The position numbers and the translations under genes were made by a program. Positions 19,314-28,539 of a stretch of 64,000 nucleotides of DNA are shown here, in pieces. Position 1 is the stretch's first letter; each line of letters opens with the position of its first letter. The notes beneath the pieces were generated by a model that saw only the letters and a program-made list of their open reading frames with translations, did no database searches and was not told the DNA's origin. The stretch is from Proteus terrae (GTDB lineage Bacteria; Pseudomonadota; Gammaproteobacteria; Enterobacterales; Enterobacteriaceae). The DNA lies in contig NZ_PENS01000004.1 of NCBI RefSeq assembly GCF_003144325.1, positions 124,001 through 188,000 on the forward strand, written 5' to 3'.

Positions 19314-20072
19314 GTGAAGCAAACGCAACGACATGATGCCATCATTGAACTGGTACGCCTACAAGGCTATGTCAGCACTGAAGAACTGGTGGAGCATTTT
19401 GAAGTCAGCCCACAGACAATCCGACGTGATTTAAACGAATTAGCGGAAAAGAACAAAATCCAACGTCATCACGGTGGTGCTGCATTACCTTCAAGCTCAG
19501 TGAATACGGCTTATCATGATCGTAAAATCATGTGGTCTGATGAAAAATCACGTATCGCACAACGAGTCGCAAGCTTAATTCCTGATGGTGCAACACTGTT
19601 CATTGATATCGGTACAACACCTGAAGCCGTTGCGCATGCTTTAATTAACCACAAAAACCTACGTATCGTGACCAACAATCTCAATGTGGCAACGTTACTG
19701 ATGGGCAAAGAAGACTTTCGCTTAATTCTTGCGGGTGGTGAAGTGCGTACACGAGATGGTGGTATCGTCGGTGAAGCCACACTTGATTTTATCTCTCAAT
19801 TCCGTCTTGATTACGGCATTTTAGGGATAAGTGGCATCGATATGGATGGTTCTCTACTTGAGTTTGATTACCATGAAGTTCGAACTAAACGCGCAATTAT
19901 CGAAAACTCACGCTGTGTAATGTTGGTGACAGACCATTCTAAGTTTGGTCGTAATGCAATGGTGAATTTAGGCAATATGAATTTGATCGACTACTTATTT
20001 ACCGATCAAGAACCACCAGCAGGGATCCAAAAAATTGTTGAGCAACACAACGTTCAACTCGAATTATGTTAA
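19314..20072 (+). CDS. glpR: Glycerol-3-phosphate regulon repressor GlpR
   Basis: DeoR-family repressor of the glp regulon; released from DNA by glycerol 3-phosphate. 252 residues: N-terminal helix-turn-helix (YVSTEELVEHFEVSPQTIRRDL) and a DeoRC sensor domain. It is nearly colinear with E. coli GlpR. It starts with GTG behind AGGGGATA. An operator-like site precedes the next gene, glpD. Confidence 0.97.
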   Translation: MKQTQRHDAIIELVRLQGYVSTEELVEHFEVSPQTIRRDLNELAEKNKIQRHHGGAALPSSSVNTAYHDRKIMWSDEKSRIAQRVASLIPDGATLFIDIGTTPEAVAHALINHKNLRIVTNNLNVATLLMGKEDFRLILAGGEVRTRDGGIVGEATLDFISQFRLDYGILGISGIDMDGSLLEFDYHEVRTKRAIIENSRCVMLVTDHSKFGRNAMVNLGNMNLIDYLFTDQEPPAGIQKIVEQHNVQLELC

Positions 20073-20087
20073 TTGAATAAACTCCTC

Positions 20088-20116
20088 AAAAAGTACCTTC
20101 TTAGGTACTTTTTTTC
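20088..20116 (+). terminator. Terminator of glpEGR
   Basis: AAAGTACCT and AGGTACTTT form a 9-bp stem with a four-base loop, followed by a T-run. Confidence 0.94.
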
Positions 20117-20255
20117 ACCTATTTTCTACTGAAATCAATTTAACTCACTCTATTTACTCTCTTTTCTGATATGCCGACTCTCTTTTTTTATTAATACATT
20201 AACAATGTTGTTTATTTTTAATAAACACACAAAACATGTGGATATGATAATAAAT

Positions 20256-20271
20256 TGTTATCCATATCACG
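20256..20271. promoter_or_regulatory. CRP-like site upstream of glpD
   Basis: TGTTA-TCCATA-TCACG matches the TGTGA-N6-TCACA consensus at 8 of 10 positions, about 110 bases before glpD. CRP activation of glpD is known in E. coli. Confidence 0.6.
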
Positions 20272-20327
20272 CGGTTATGTTTTTTATCAGTTATATAGTT
20301 GGCATTTTCATCAAACTTCATTACAAT

Positions 20328-20347
20328 TATGAGCGAAAACGAACATT
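20328..20347. promoter_or_regulatory. GlpR operator upstream of glpD
   Basis: TATGAGCGAAAACGAACATT matches the GlpR operator pattern WATGTTCG-WW-CGAACAT well, with a near-perfect right half. It lies about 35 bases before the glpD start. The rest of 20117-20381 is AT-rich. Confidence 0.78.
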
Positions 20348-20381
20348 AAAGAATTGTTTCGCGCATTCGTAGGAGGATGTT

Positions 20382-21875
20382 ATGAAAACTCAAGACTTGA
20401 TTGTCATCGGCGGCGGAATAAACGGCGCTGGAATTGCGGCGGATGCAGCTGGCCGAGGCCTTTCAGTACTTATGCTGGAAGCTCAAGACTTAGCAAGTGC
20501 GACATCTTCCGCGAGCTCTAAACTTATTCATGGTGGCTTACGTTATCTAGAACATTATGAGTTTCGCTTAGTGAGCGAAGCACTGGCGGAGCGTGAAGTA
20601 TTATTACGCTTAGCGCCACATATCGCATTTCCAATGCGCTTTCGCCTGCCACATCAAGCACACTTACGCCCAGCTTGGATGATCCGTATTGGCCTATTCC
20701 TTTATGATCATTTAGGAAAACGTGTCAGCCTACCAAGCAGTAAAGGTATTAAATTCGGTGCAAACTCTGTTTTAAAACCAGAATTAACACGCGGTTTTGA
20801 ATACTCAGACTGTTGGGTTGATGATGCACGTTTAGTGGTACTCAACGCACAAGAAATTGTTCGTCGTGGTGGTGAAGTACGTACCCGTACTAAAGTCACT
20901 CGCGCTTGGCGTGAAAATAATTTATGGATGGTAGAAGCACAAGATTTACGCACGGGTGAAACATCGCTCTATCAATCAAAAGCACTTGTCAATGCCGCTG
21001 GCCCTTGGGTTAAAACGCTGTTTGATGAAGGCTTAAAACTGAAATCACCTTATGGCATCCGCTTAATTAAAGGTAGCCATATTGTTATTCCTCGCGCTCA
21101 TAACGAACCACAAGCTTATATTTTACAAAACGAAGATAACCGTATTGTTTTCGTTATTCCTTGGATGGATGAATTCTCTATCATCGGTACTACGGATGTT
21201 GAATATAAAGGTGATCCTAAAGATGTCGCGATTGATGACAACGAAATTCAGTACTTACTGAAAGTCTATAACGATCACTTTAAGAAGCAGTTAACTAAAG
21301 AAGATGTGGTTTGGGATTACTCTGGCGTGCGCCCATTATGTGACGATGAATCAGATTCTCCACAAGCGATCACCCGTGATTACACCTTAGATGTTCATGA
21401 TGATAATGGCCAAACACCATTGTTATCTGTATTTGGTGGTAAATTAACGACTTATCGTAAATTAGGTGAACACGCTGTTGATAAACTCGTGAGCTACTTC
21501 CCTAACATGGGTAAACCGTGGACTAAAAATGGTCAATTACCGGGTGGTAATTTAGAAGGTTGTGATCGTGATGGTTATTCTCGTTTAATTCGTCAACGTC
21601 ACCCTTGGTTACCAGAAGCACTGGCACTACGTTTTGCTCGCACTTACGGTAGCAACACTGAATTACTGCTTGAAGGTATTACTGATTTAGCAGGTATGGG
21701 TGAAAACTTCGGTCATAATCTGTATGAAGCAGAATTACGTTATTTAGTGAAACATGAGTGGGTTATCGAAGTTGATGATGCTATTTGGCGTCGTACCAAA
21801 CTCGGCATGTGGCTAAATGACGAACAAAAACAGCGTATTAGTCAATGGTTAGCGGCAAATACACACACTGCATAA
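20382..21875 (+). CDS. glpD: Aerobic glycerol-3-phosphate dehydrogenase GlpD
   Basis: Membrane-associated flavoenzyme oxidising glycerol 3-phosphate to DHAP and passing electrons to ubiquinone. 497 residues: FAD-binding start DLIVIGGGINGAGIAADAAGRG, LIHGGLRYLEHYEF, and the C-terminal DAO_C domain (LRYLVKHEWVIEVDDAIWRR). GGAGG site before the ATG. It lies downstream of glpR in the same direction; in E. coli glpD is divergent from glpEGR. Confidence 0.98.
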   Translation: MKTQDLIVIGGGINGAGIAADAAGRGLSVLMLEAQDLASATSSASSKLIHGGLRYLEHYEFRLVSEALAEREVLLRLAPHIAFPMRFRLPHQAHLRPAWMIRIGLFLYDHLGKRVSLPSSKGIKFGANSVLKPELTRGFEYSDCWVDDARLVVLNAQEIVRRGGEVRTRTKVTRAWRENNLWMVEAQDLRTGETSLYQSKALVNAAGPWVKTLFDEGLKLKSPYGIRLIKGSHIVIPRAHNEPQAYILQNEDNRIVFVIPWMDEFSIIGTTDVEYKGDPKDVAIDDNEIQYLLKVYNDHFKKQLTKEDVVWDYSGVRPLCDDESDSPQAITRDYTLDVHDDNGQTPLLSVFGGKLTTYRKLGEHAVDKLVSYFPNMGKPWTKNGQLPGGNLEGCDRDGYSRLIRQRHPWLPEALALRFARTYGSNTELLLEGITDLAGMGENFGHNLYEAELRYLVKHEWVIEVDDAIWRRTKLGMWLNDEQKQRISQWLAANTHTA

Positions 21876-21927
21876 GAGTAGTAAAAATATTCTCTGACTC
21901 TGTTCGATGTTTTTATTAGCAATTTTT

Positions 21928-21958
21928 GTGGCGCCTAATACCGCGCCACTTTTTTTTG
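21928..21958 (+). terminator. Terminator of glpD
   Basis: GTGGCGC and GCGCCAC form a GC-rich stem with an eight-base loop, followed by eight T residues. Confidence 0.95.
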
Positions 21959-21991
21959 CTTTTTTTACCAAAACGCTCAAATTGTTCATTA

Positions 21992-22351
21992 TTAACAGTG
22001 AGCTAATTGTTTTTCTAGAAAAGCTTTTAACACGGTTGCATTATTTTGTTGCTCATCTTTACCTGAATAAAGTAATACTAGCGGTTGCTCTTTTGCTATT
22101 ACAAGAAGAGGTCGCCAATGTTCAGGAGCGCCTGTCAATTCTTCAATATAACGTTGGGTAAATTCAGTAAAATCACCGCCACCAGCATGAAACCATTTTC
22201 GTAATTCGGTCGAAGGTGCAACTTCTTTATTCCACTCATCATAATGAAAATCTGTTTTTTTCACGCCCCTTGGCCACAATCTATCCACTAATACGCGATA
22301 ACCTTCATGGGTTCCCTCTTTATCGTTATACACACGCTTACAGGTGATCAT
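21992..22351 (-). CDS. DUF488 family protein (YeaO-like)
   Basis: 119-residue cytosolic protein of DUF488. Typical parts are YRVLVDRLWPRGVKK, a WNKEVAPSTELRKWFHAG core, and VLLYSGKDEQQNNATVLKAFLE. The function is unknown; E. coli YeaO is the nearest named relative I recall. The start at 22351 (MITCKRVYN) has GGGCGGCG upstream and is preferred over the in-frame ATG at 22366. Convergent with glpD. Confidence 0.85.
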   Translation of the reverse strand: MITCKRVYNDKEGTHEGYRVLVDRLWPRGVKKTDFHYDEWNKEVAPSTELRKWFHAGGGDFTEFTQRYIEELTGAPEHWRPLLVIAKEQPLVLLYSGKDEQQNNATVLKAFLEKQLAHC

Positions 22352-22535
22352 TTCGCCGCCCTTCAATAAGTTAATTCATTTAATTATAGAAGAAAAATTA
22401 TACAGCTTATGTATGGTGAAGTTGATTTTCTTTATAAAGAAGACTTCAACATGAAGTTTTCTCTCATTTCTATTGAATTATCCTCATCAAAAATAGGGTG
22501 AATAGTTGTTGACTAAATAACCTAATTAAGAGAAT

Positions 22536-22567
22536 CTACATCTAGACGTCTAAATGGTTAGATGGGT
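22536..22567. promoter_or_regulatory. MetJ operator (tandem met boxes) upstream of metF
   Basis: AGACGTCT at 22544-22551 is the exact met-box consensus. In-phase 8-base neighbours are weaker: CTACATCT (5/8), AAATGGTT (4/8) and AGATGGGT (5/8). The array ends about 60 bases before metF and fits S-adenosylmethionine-dependent repression by MetJ. Confidence 0.9.
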
Positions 22568-22620
22568 AAATAAGTAGTGATACTTAAATAAGAATAACAA
22601 CACAGTGACATGATTGATGA

Positions 22621-23529
<909 letters not shown>

Positions 23530-23544
23530 TCCAATCTTACAATT

Positions 23545-23565
23545 ACCCCGCCAACTAAGCGGGGT
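23545..23565. terminator. GC-rich hairpin between metF and the DUF4291 gene
   Basis: ACCCCGC and GCGGGGT form a perfect 7-bp stem with a seven-base loop between convergent genes. No T-run follows, so its efficiency is uncertain. Confidence 0.7.
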
Positions 23566-23579
23566 GACATCTTGATGAA

Positions 23580-24170
23580 TTACTCACCAAAGTGATACGA
23601 TTTTTCTACTGGTAATAGGCTGTATGCGGTGTCGAGATCACCATTAGCAATACAAGCATCAATTTTACGTACCTTATCGGTAATATCCGTAATATTCACA
23701 ATCCACTCTTTGCAATATTTTTCAACTGCTTGATCTCGCAAACCAATTTGGATAGTACGATAACTGAGTCGATTCAAATAAATATCACGTTCAGGATCCC
23801 ACTGAATGCGGATATTACTGTTTTCTGACGCTTCTTTCCAAGCTTCAGCAGTAGTATAGCGGTCTGGATCAAAATGACTCACAACACCTTGTGTCAGCAT
23901 CTCTTGAAAGCCTTCATGCGTAATATCAACCGCAAGAATAGAAGCTTGATTAGCGTCTTTACGTCCCCAACCAGAACGGTACATCATCCAAAGAAAGGAA
24001 GGTTTTACCCAAGTCATACGGGTCATACTAAAAGGGGGCGAAACAAATGTTCCGTTTGCGACTGCGCTCTGAGCAATAGTATTTGAATAGGCTTGATAAA
24101 CACGAACAAAATCATTCGTATAATATGCCCTTACTTCACACTCAGGACATCGGTCAACATCATCGTTCAT
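23580..24170 (-). CDS. DUF4291 family protein
   Basis: 196-residue protein of unknown function. Matches the DUF4291 pattern: RAYYTNDFVRVYQAYSNTIA, SMTRMTWVKPSFLWMMYRSG, and LSYRTIQIGLRDQAVEKY. It begins with a Cys pair (CPEC), possibly a small metal knuckle. Monocistronic, between metF and the sugar-acid operon; no role evident from context. Confidence 0.83.
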   Translation of the reverse strand: MNDDVDRCPECEVRAYYTNDFVRVYQAYSNTIAQSAVANGTFVSPPFSMTRMTWVKPSFLWMMYRSGWGRKDANQASILAVDITHEGFQEMLTQGVVSHFDPDRYTTAEAWKEASENSNIRIQWDPERDIYLNRLSYRTIQIGLRDQAVEKYCKEWIVNITDITDKVRKIDACIANGDLDTAYSLLPVEKSYHFGE

Positions 24171-24364
24171 CTTTCTTTAATATCCTTTTATATTAATAAA
24201 ATGGAACTATCCGCTTAAATTATGAGCCTCTGATTGCAGATAATCAAGAGCCCCTATTTTTGTTAAAACGAGATAAGTAGAGTAGCGCGCATTTATAAAA
24301 GTAAAAAAAAGAATAACAATAAAACGAGCAGACAAATGTTCCTATTGTGTTTTATTTATACAAT

Positions 24365-24430
24365 GATGAGTCAATTAATCTTACTAATCGACTCACAAAG
24401 TGAGGCGAATAAGAGATTTAATTGACTCAT
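24365..24430. repeat. Long interrupted inverted repeat at the end of the lacI-type gene
   Basis: ATGAGTCAATTAA (24365-24377) and TTAATTGACTCAT (24418-24430) are perfect 13-base arms. A nested CTCAC/GTGAG hairpin lies near the centre. The arms overlap the stop codon of the regulator gene, so the transcript can fold into a long hairpin that may serve as its terminator or protect its 3' end. Confidence 0.7.
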
Positions 24431-25431
24431 TGAGTAGAGATTAGGCGCTCGATAAGTTGTGTTTTTATTAATGCAGGGGATTTAACTGCGGTGCCAGCTA
24501 TCTTTGCAGACATGATTTCAAAGGCTTTTTCGACTAATAACGCTTCGTCTTGCTTCATTGACCACACATTATTAGGTAAAAAACTGAGCATCACATGATC
24601 ATCGAAGGTACCAATATGAAGATGAGCCGGAATACTTCCTTCACGCTGACGAATAACACTCAATAAACCTTCAAGAATAGGCAATGATGAGGCAATAAAA
24701 TGAGAAGGTATTTGCTGATGTTGCTCCAGATACTGTTTCATCATCTGCTCACCATCTTTAGTCGTATTATGCTCAGCATAAGAGACAGTGACACGGTTAT
24801 CATCACCATAATGCCCTTTTATGGCTTGCACATAACCGCGCAAACGCGCTGCGATGGTGGGTAATAATGCATCACCCGCAAAAAAATGAATTGGCGCATC
24901 TAGCTTTATCATCGCTCTTGTCAGTTGAGCACCACTGTCACAGTTATCTGAAGCGACACAAATAGCCTCACTGACAGAGAAATCTCTATCTAAAAAAACC
25001 AATGGTTTTTGACGATGCTTCACATGATGTAGCTGATTTTTTCGGCTTGATGAGACAATGAAAATACCATCAACATTACGCTCATCCATTGATTTAACGA
25101 GTTTATTTTCATTTTTGATATCACCATAGGTACAGCTAATCGTGAGCTGACAACCAATCTGGTGACAATGCATCTCTAATTTTTCAGCCAAAGCGGCGAA
25201 GAATGGGTTAGAAAGACGAGGGATAACCAATCCGTAGGTATCTGTTTTATTGAGTTTTAAGCTTCGAGCTGCATGATTGACGGTATAACCAAACACCTCA
25301 ACATAGTCCGCTATCTTCTTTTGTGTTTTTGCACTGATCCGGTATTGATCACCTTTGCCATTTAATACCAATCTGACTGTGGTAATAGACAAATTCAGGT
25401 CATTTGCAATCTGTTCAACTGTTTTTGCCAT
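24427..25431 (-). CDS. LacI-family transcriptional regulator of the adjacent sugar-acid operon
   Basis: 334 residues. N-terminal LacI helix-turn-helix (TVEQIANDLNLSITTVRLVLNG) with hinge region YTVNHAARSLKLNKT, then a periplasmic-binding-protein-like effector domain (TYGLVIPRLSNPFFAALAEKL). It is the last gene of the minus-strand operon, 53 bases after tctA with a hairpin between them, so autoregulation is likely. The effector is probably a sugar or sugar phosphate of the pathway. A LacI-type palindrome upstream of the first gene (33875-33894) is the likely operator. Confidence 0.9.
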   Translation of the reverse strand: MAKTVEQIANDLNLSITTVRLVLNGKGDQYRISAKTQKKIADYVEVFGYTVNHAARSLKLNKTDTYGLVIPRLSNPFFAALAEKLEMHCHQIGCQLTISCTYGDIKNENKLVKSMDERNVDGIFIVSSSRKNQLHHVKHRQKPLVFLDRDFSVSEAICVASDNCDSGAQLTRAMIKLDAPIHFFAGDALLPTIAARLRGYVQAIKGHYGDDNRVTVSYAEHNTTKDGEQMMKQYLEQHQQIPSHFIASSLPILEGLLSVIRQREGSIPAHLHIGTFDDHVMLSFLPNNVWSMKQDEALLVEKAFEIMSAKIAGTAVKSPALIKTQLIERLISTQ

Positions 25432-25451
25432 TAATATTCCATATTGATATT

Positions 25452-25474
25452 GCCCTCATCTTAATGATGAGGGC
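25452..25474 (-). terminator. Hairpin between tctA and the regulator gene
   Basis: GCCCTCATC and GATGAGGGC form a perfect 9-bp stem with a five-base loop. It lacks a T-run on the minus strand, so it probably lowers rather than stops read-through into the regulator. Confidence 0.72.
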
Positions 25475-25484
25475 CAGTTAACCT

Positions 25485-27002
25485 TTACTGAGCAGGCTTA
25501 GCCCGGCATTTCTTCCACATCGCTTTTAACGAAGGTCCAATAATAGGTAGGATCAACGTCAGTATCGCAATACCTAAGAATGTCGCTGTAATCGGGCGTG
25601 TATACAGAATCGATAAATCACCCTGAGACATCATTAAAGCACGACGTAAATTTGATTCAGCCATCGGCCCTAAGATAATCCCGATAACCACAGGAGACAT
25701 GGAGAAATCGAGCTTAATCATAATGTAAGCGAGTAACCCTGCCCCCATCATCACGAATACATCAATGATACTATGGTTCACAGAATAAGCACCTACACTA
25801 CATAATACAAAGATAATTGGTACTAATACGCGACGCGGAACATCCATCACTCGAACAAAGAGTTTCATACATAAGAAACCTAAGATACCGAGGAAAATAT
25901 TCGCCATCATCAAGCCAATAAAGATGCTGTTAACTTCAACTGGATTGTCAGTAAAAAGCTGAGGCCCTAATGCCAATCCTTGAACCATAAATGCACCCAT
26001 GATAATGGCAGTTGCACCATCACCCGGAATACCTAAGGTCATTAAAGGCACCATGGTTCCGCCTGTTACTGAGTTTGCACCGGCTTCTGGTGCAGAAACA
26101 CCCTCTGGTGAACCGTGACCAAACTCTTCAGGGTGTTTAGACCAACGTTTTGCTTCGTTATAAGAGATAAATGATGAGATATCTCCGCCTGTTCCCGGAA
26201 TTGCACCAATCGTTGTGCCAATAGCAGATGAACGGAAATAAGTCGGTAACACACGTTTAAAATCAGCCCATGTCGGTAATACACGGTGAATACGCGCGTT
26301 AATTTTTTCGCTCTTCTTCTGCTTACGTTCACGGTACTCTTCTTCAAAACTAATCAAGCCTTGAGAGAAAGCGAACAGACCAACCAAGATAGGAATAAAT
26401 GAAACCCCACCCATTAGGTACACAGTATCAAAGGTGAATCGAGGTCCAGATGTCATTGGATCAAGTCCAATTGTTGCAATAGCTAAACCTATCGCCCCCC
26501 CCATTAATCCTTTCACAATCGATTGCGATGATACACTGGTAATAATACTTATGCCAAATACCGCGAGTGCAAAATATTCAGCAGCAGAGAAACCTGTTGC
26601 CACTTTTGCTAATTGAGGTGCTATCACAATCAGGGCAATCGTACTAAAGATCCCCCCGAACATAGAGCCCATCGTAGATAAACCCAGCGCGCGTCCTGCT
26701 TCGCCTTTTTTCGCCATTGGATAACCATCCAATACCGTTGCAGCAGAAGCGGGAGTACCCGGCGTACTAATCAATATCGCAGTAATAGAGCCACCGTAAA
26801 CGGCACCACAATACATTCCTAATAACAGGAGGATCCCAGTCATTCCTTGGAAGGAGTAAGTTAATGGGAGAAGCAATGCAATTCCCATATTCACTGTTAG
26901 TCCCGGTAATGCGCCGATAATAATACCCGCGAATACCCCTAACAGGATCATCGTTATCGTTTCCAGAGTGAAAACGACCATTAAAGCGTCTAGTATTTCC
27001 AT
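25485..27002 (-). CDS. Tripartite tricarboxylate transporter, large membrane subunit (TctA)
   Basis: 505-residue membrane protein of the TTT family. Typical parts are LLGVFAGIIIGALPGLTVNMGIALLLPLTY, the YGGSITAILISTPGTPASAATVLDGYPMAKKG loop, and AIGTTIGAIPGTGGDISSFISYNEAKR. TTT systems use an ion gradient plus a periplasmic receptor to take up carboxylates. With tctB and tctC in one operon the system is complete. Its position among sugar-acid catabolic genes argues for an acidic-sugar substrate rather than citrate. Confidence 0.94.
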   Translation of the reverse strand: MEILDALMVVFTLETITMILLGVFAGIIIGALPGLTVNMGIALLLPLTYSFQGMTGILLLLGMYCGAVYGGSITAILISTPGTPASAATVLDGYPMAKKGEAGRALGLSTMGSMFGGIFSTIALIVIAPQLAKVATGFSAAEYFALAVFGISIITSVSSQSIVKGLMGGAIGLAIATIGLDPMTSGPRFTFDTVYLMGGVSFIPILVGLFAFSQGLISFEEEYRERKQKKSEKINARIHRVLPTWADFKRVLPTYFRSSAIGTTIGAIPGTGGDISSFISYNEAKRWSKHPEEFGHGSPEGVSAPEAGANSVTGGTMVPLMTLGIPGDGATAIIMGAFMVQGLALGPQLFTDNPVEVNSIFIGLMMANIFLGILGFLCMKLFVRVMDVPRRVLVPIIFVLCSVGAYSVNHSIIDVFVMMGAGLLAYIMIKLDFSMSPVVIGIILGPMAESNLRRALMMSQGDLSILYTRPITATFLGIAILTLILPIIGPSLKAMWKKCRAKPAQ

Positions 27003-27021
27003 CTCAAAGCTCCTTTACCGC

Positions 27022-27483
27022 TTACTCAAAAAAGACGGAGGTTGGCAGAGGTGAATTAAAGATAATGTCAAAGAAGACATAAACGGCGGCAACCATCACA
27101 ACCGGAATAACAACCAGTGCAATAGGTTTTCTTTCATTCATCAGCCACATAATGACCGGGATAAGAAGCAGTGACGGAATAATAAAGCCAAAAAAGTGCA
27201 GACCTGCGGCATAGACCAGCATAAAGAGGCCTAAGCCATAAGCGCGTTTAACTGCAGTAGAACTCAGGTCAACAGACTTATGTACATGTTTGATTTTATC
27301 AACCACGATACTAATCCATTGAAAAATCCCCAGTAAAATAAATAAGATGGCAAGACCATAAGGCCAAAAACGCTCCCCAGGCACACCATAATCATCAAAC
27401 ATGCTCATATCACGGGAGAGATAGATAATTAGTGCCCCGAAAGCCACTGAAATCGCACCGATGATTGTATTGATTTTTGTCAT
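27022..27483 (-). CDS. Tripartite tricarboxylate transporter, small membrane subunit (TctB)
   Basis: 153 residues with four predicted membrane helices, for example TIIGAISVAFGALIIYLS, YGLAILFILLGIFQWIS, LGLFMLVYAAGLHFFGF and IPVVMVAAVYVFFDIIF. This matches the TctB pattern of a weakly conserved four-helix partner for TctA. Lies between tctC and tctA. Confidence 0.9.
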   Translation of the reverse strand: MTKINTIIGAISVAFGALIIYLSRDMSMFDDYGVPGERFWPYGLAILFILLGIFQWISIVVDKIKHVHKSVDLSSTAVKRAYGLGLFMLVYAAGLHFFGFIIPSLLLIPVIMWLMNERKPIALVVIPVVMVAAVYVFFDIIFNSPLPTSVFFE

Positions 27484-27499
27484 GTCGGGATCTCCCCGA

Positions 27500-27523
27500 C
27501 CCTACCTGCCGTAACAGGTAGGG
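27500..27523 (-). terminator. Strong hairpin between tctC and tctB
   Basis: CCCTACCTG and CAGGTAGGG form a perfect 9-bp GC-rich stem with a six-base loop, without a T-run. It is probably an mRNA-processing or attenuation element giving more receptor than membrane subunits. Confidence 0.78.
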
Positions 27524-27544
27524 TGGTTTATAATAATAGAAAAG

Positions 27545-28519
27545 TTATTTTTTCAGGGTTGCTGAAATTAACTCAGCATACATCTCATGGTCTTCTTTCA
27601 TCATTTGGTAAGCATCGTCACCAGTGATAAATACAGGCATAATACCTTGTTTTTTCAGTGCTTCTTGATATTCAGGTTTTTGAACCACTTCAGAGAATGC
27701 GCCAACTAACTCTTTCTTCACGTTATCAGGCACATTAGCGGTTGTTGCTAATACTGCCCAAGCACGCATTTTCACGTTAGTGTCTAATTTTAATGCTTCT
27801 TTGAAAGTAGGTACTGCTGGGAATAATGGGAAACGACGCTCATCCATTACACCAAGAACACGTAGAATACCCGCATCAACTTGAGATTTAACCGCACCTG
27901 GTGTGGTTAATACGCCATCGATGTGGTTACCCACTAATGCTGCGATTGAAGGACCTGTACCTTCGTTATAAGGAATGTGGTTAAATTTAGTGCCAGTGGT
28001 ACGTTCAATATTCACACCCGCTAGATGGAAAATTGCGCCCATACCTGAGTTACCCACTTTTAACTTACCTGGGTTTGCTTTAGCACCATCAATAAACTCT
28101 TGTAACGTTTTATAAGGTGAATCAGCATTAACAACTAATACGACAGGGTCAGCAATTGTTGTTGCTATTGGAGTGAAGTCTTTATAAGTAACCGGTGATT
28201 TACCTTGATGTGGGAACATAGCTAATTCAACGGTAGTCATCACTAATTTAGTACCATCTGGACGTGCATTCGCAACTTCAATCAGCCCAGTTAAACCATT
28301 ACCTGCGGGTTTATTGACTGGTACGAAAATACGGCCGGCTGGCATCACATCTTTTGCAAATTCAGTAATAGTACGCGCTGAAGTATCAGTACCACCGCCC
28401 GGATTTTTCGGGATGACAACATCAATATTTTTTGTAGGATACGTTAACTGTTGGGCAACTGCGTTCCCCATGCCCAGTGTCATCGTAATCGCCAACGCTG
28501 CGAGTAGACTCTTTTTCAT
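27545..28519 (-). CDS. Tripartite tricarboxylate transporter substrate-binding protein (TctC/BugE-like)
   Basis: 324-residue periplasmic receptor. Signal peptide MKKSLLAALAITMTLGMGNA with a cut near AVAQQ; then the Bug-family start (YPTKNIDVVIPKNPGGGTD) and a middle with NSGMGAIFHLAG and FNHIPYNEGTGPSIAALVGN. The start at 28519 follows AAAGGG; the frame open back to 28588 overlaps the previous gene. Bug receptors bind carboxylates by their acid groups, which fits uptake of an acidic sugar. Confidence 0.92.
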   Translation of the reverse strand: MKKSLLAALAITMTLGMGNAVAQQLTYPTKNIDVVIPKNPGGGTDTSARTITEFAKDVMPAGRIFVPVNKPAGNGLTGLIEVANARPDGTKLVMTTVELAMFPHQGKSPVTYKDFTPIATTIADPVVLVVNADSPYKTLQEFIDGAKANPGKLKVGNSGMGAIFHLAGVNIERTTGTKFNHIPYNEGTGPSIAALVGNHIDGVLTTPGAVKSQVDAGILRVLGVMDERRFPLFPAVPTFKEALKLDTNVKMRAWAVLATTANVPDNVKKELVGAFSEVVQKPEYQEALKKQGIMPVFITGDDAYQMMKEDHEMYAELISATLKK

Positions 28520-28539
28520 AAAACCCTTTCTCCACATTT

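Noticed and set aside
20349-20375. Second GlpR-like site just before glpD (GTTTCGCGCATTCG)
   Set aside because: Only weak half-site similarity; the site at 20328-20347 explains regulation better.
26066-26347. 93-residue open frame inside tctA, same strand
   Set aside because: Out-of-frame product of a strongly conserved membrane gene, no motif.
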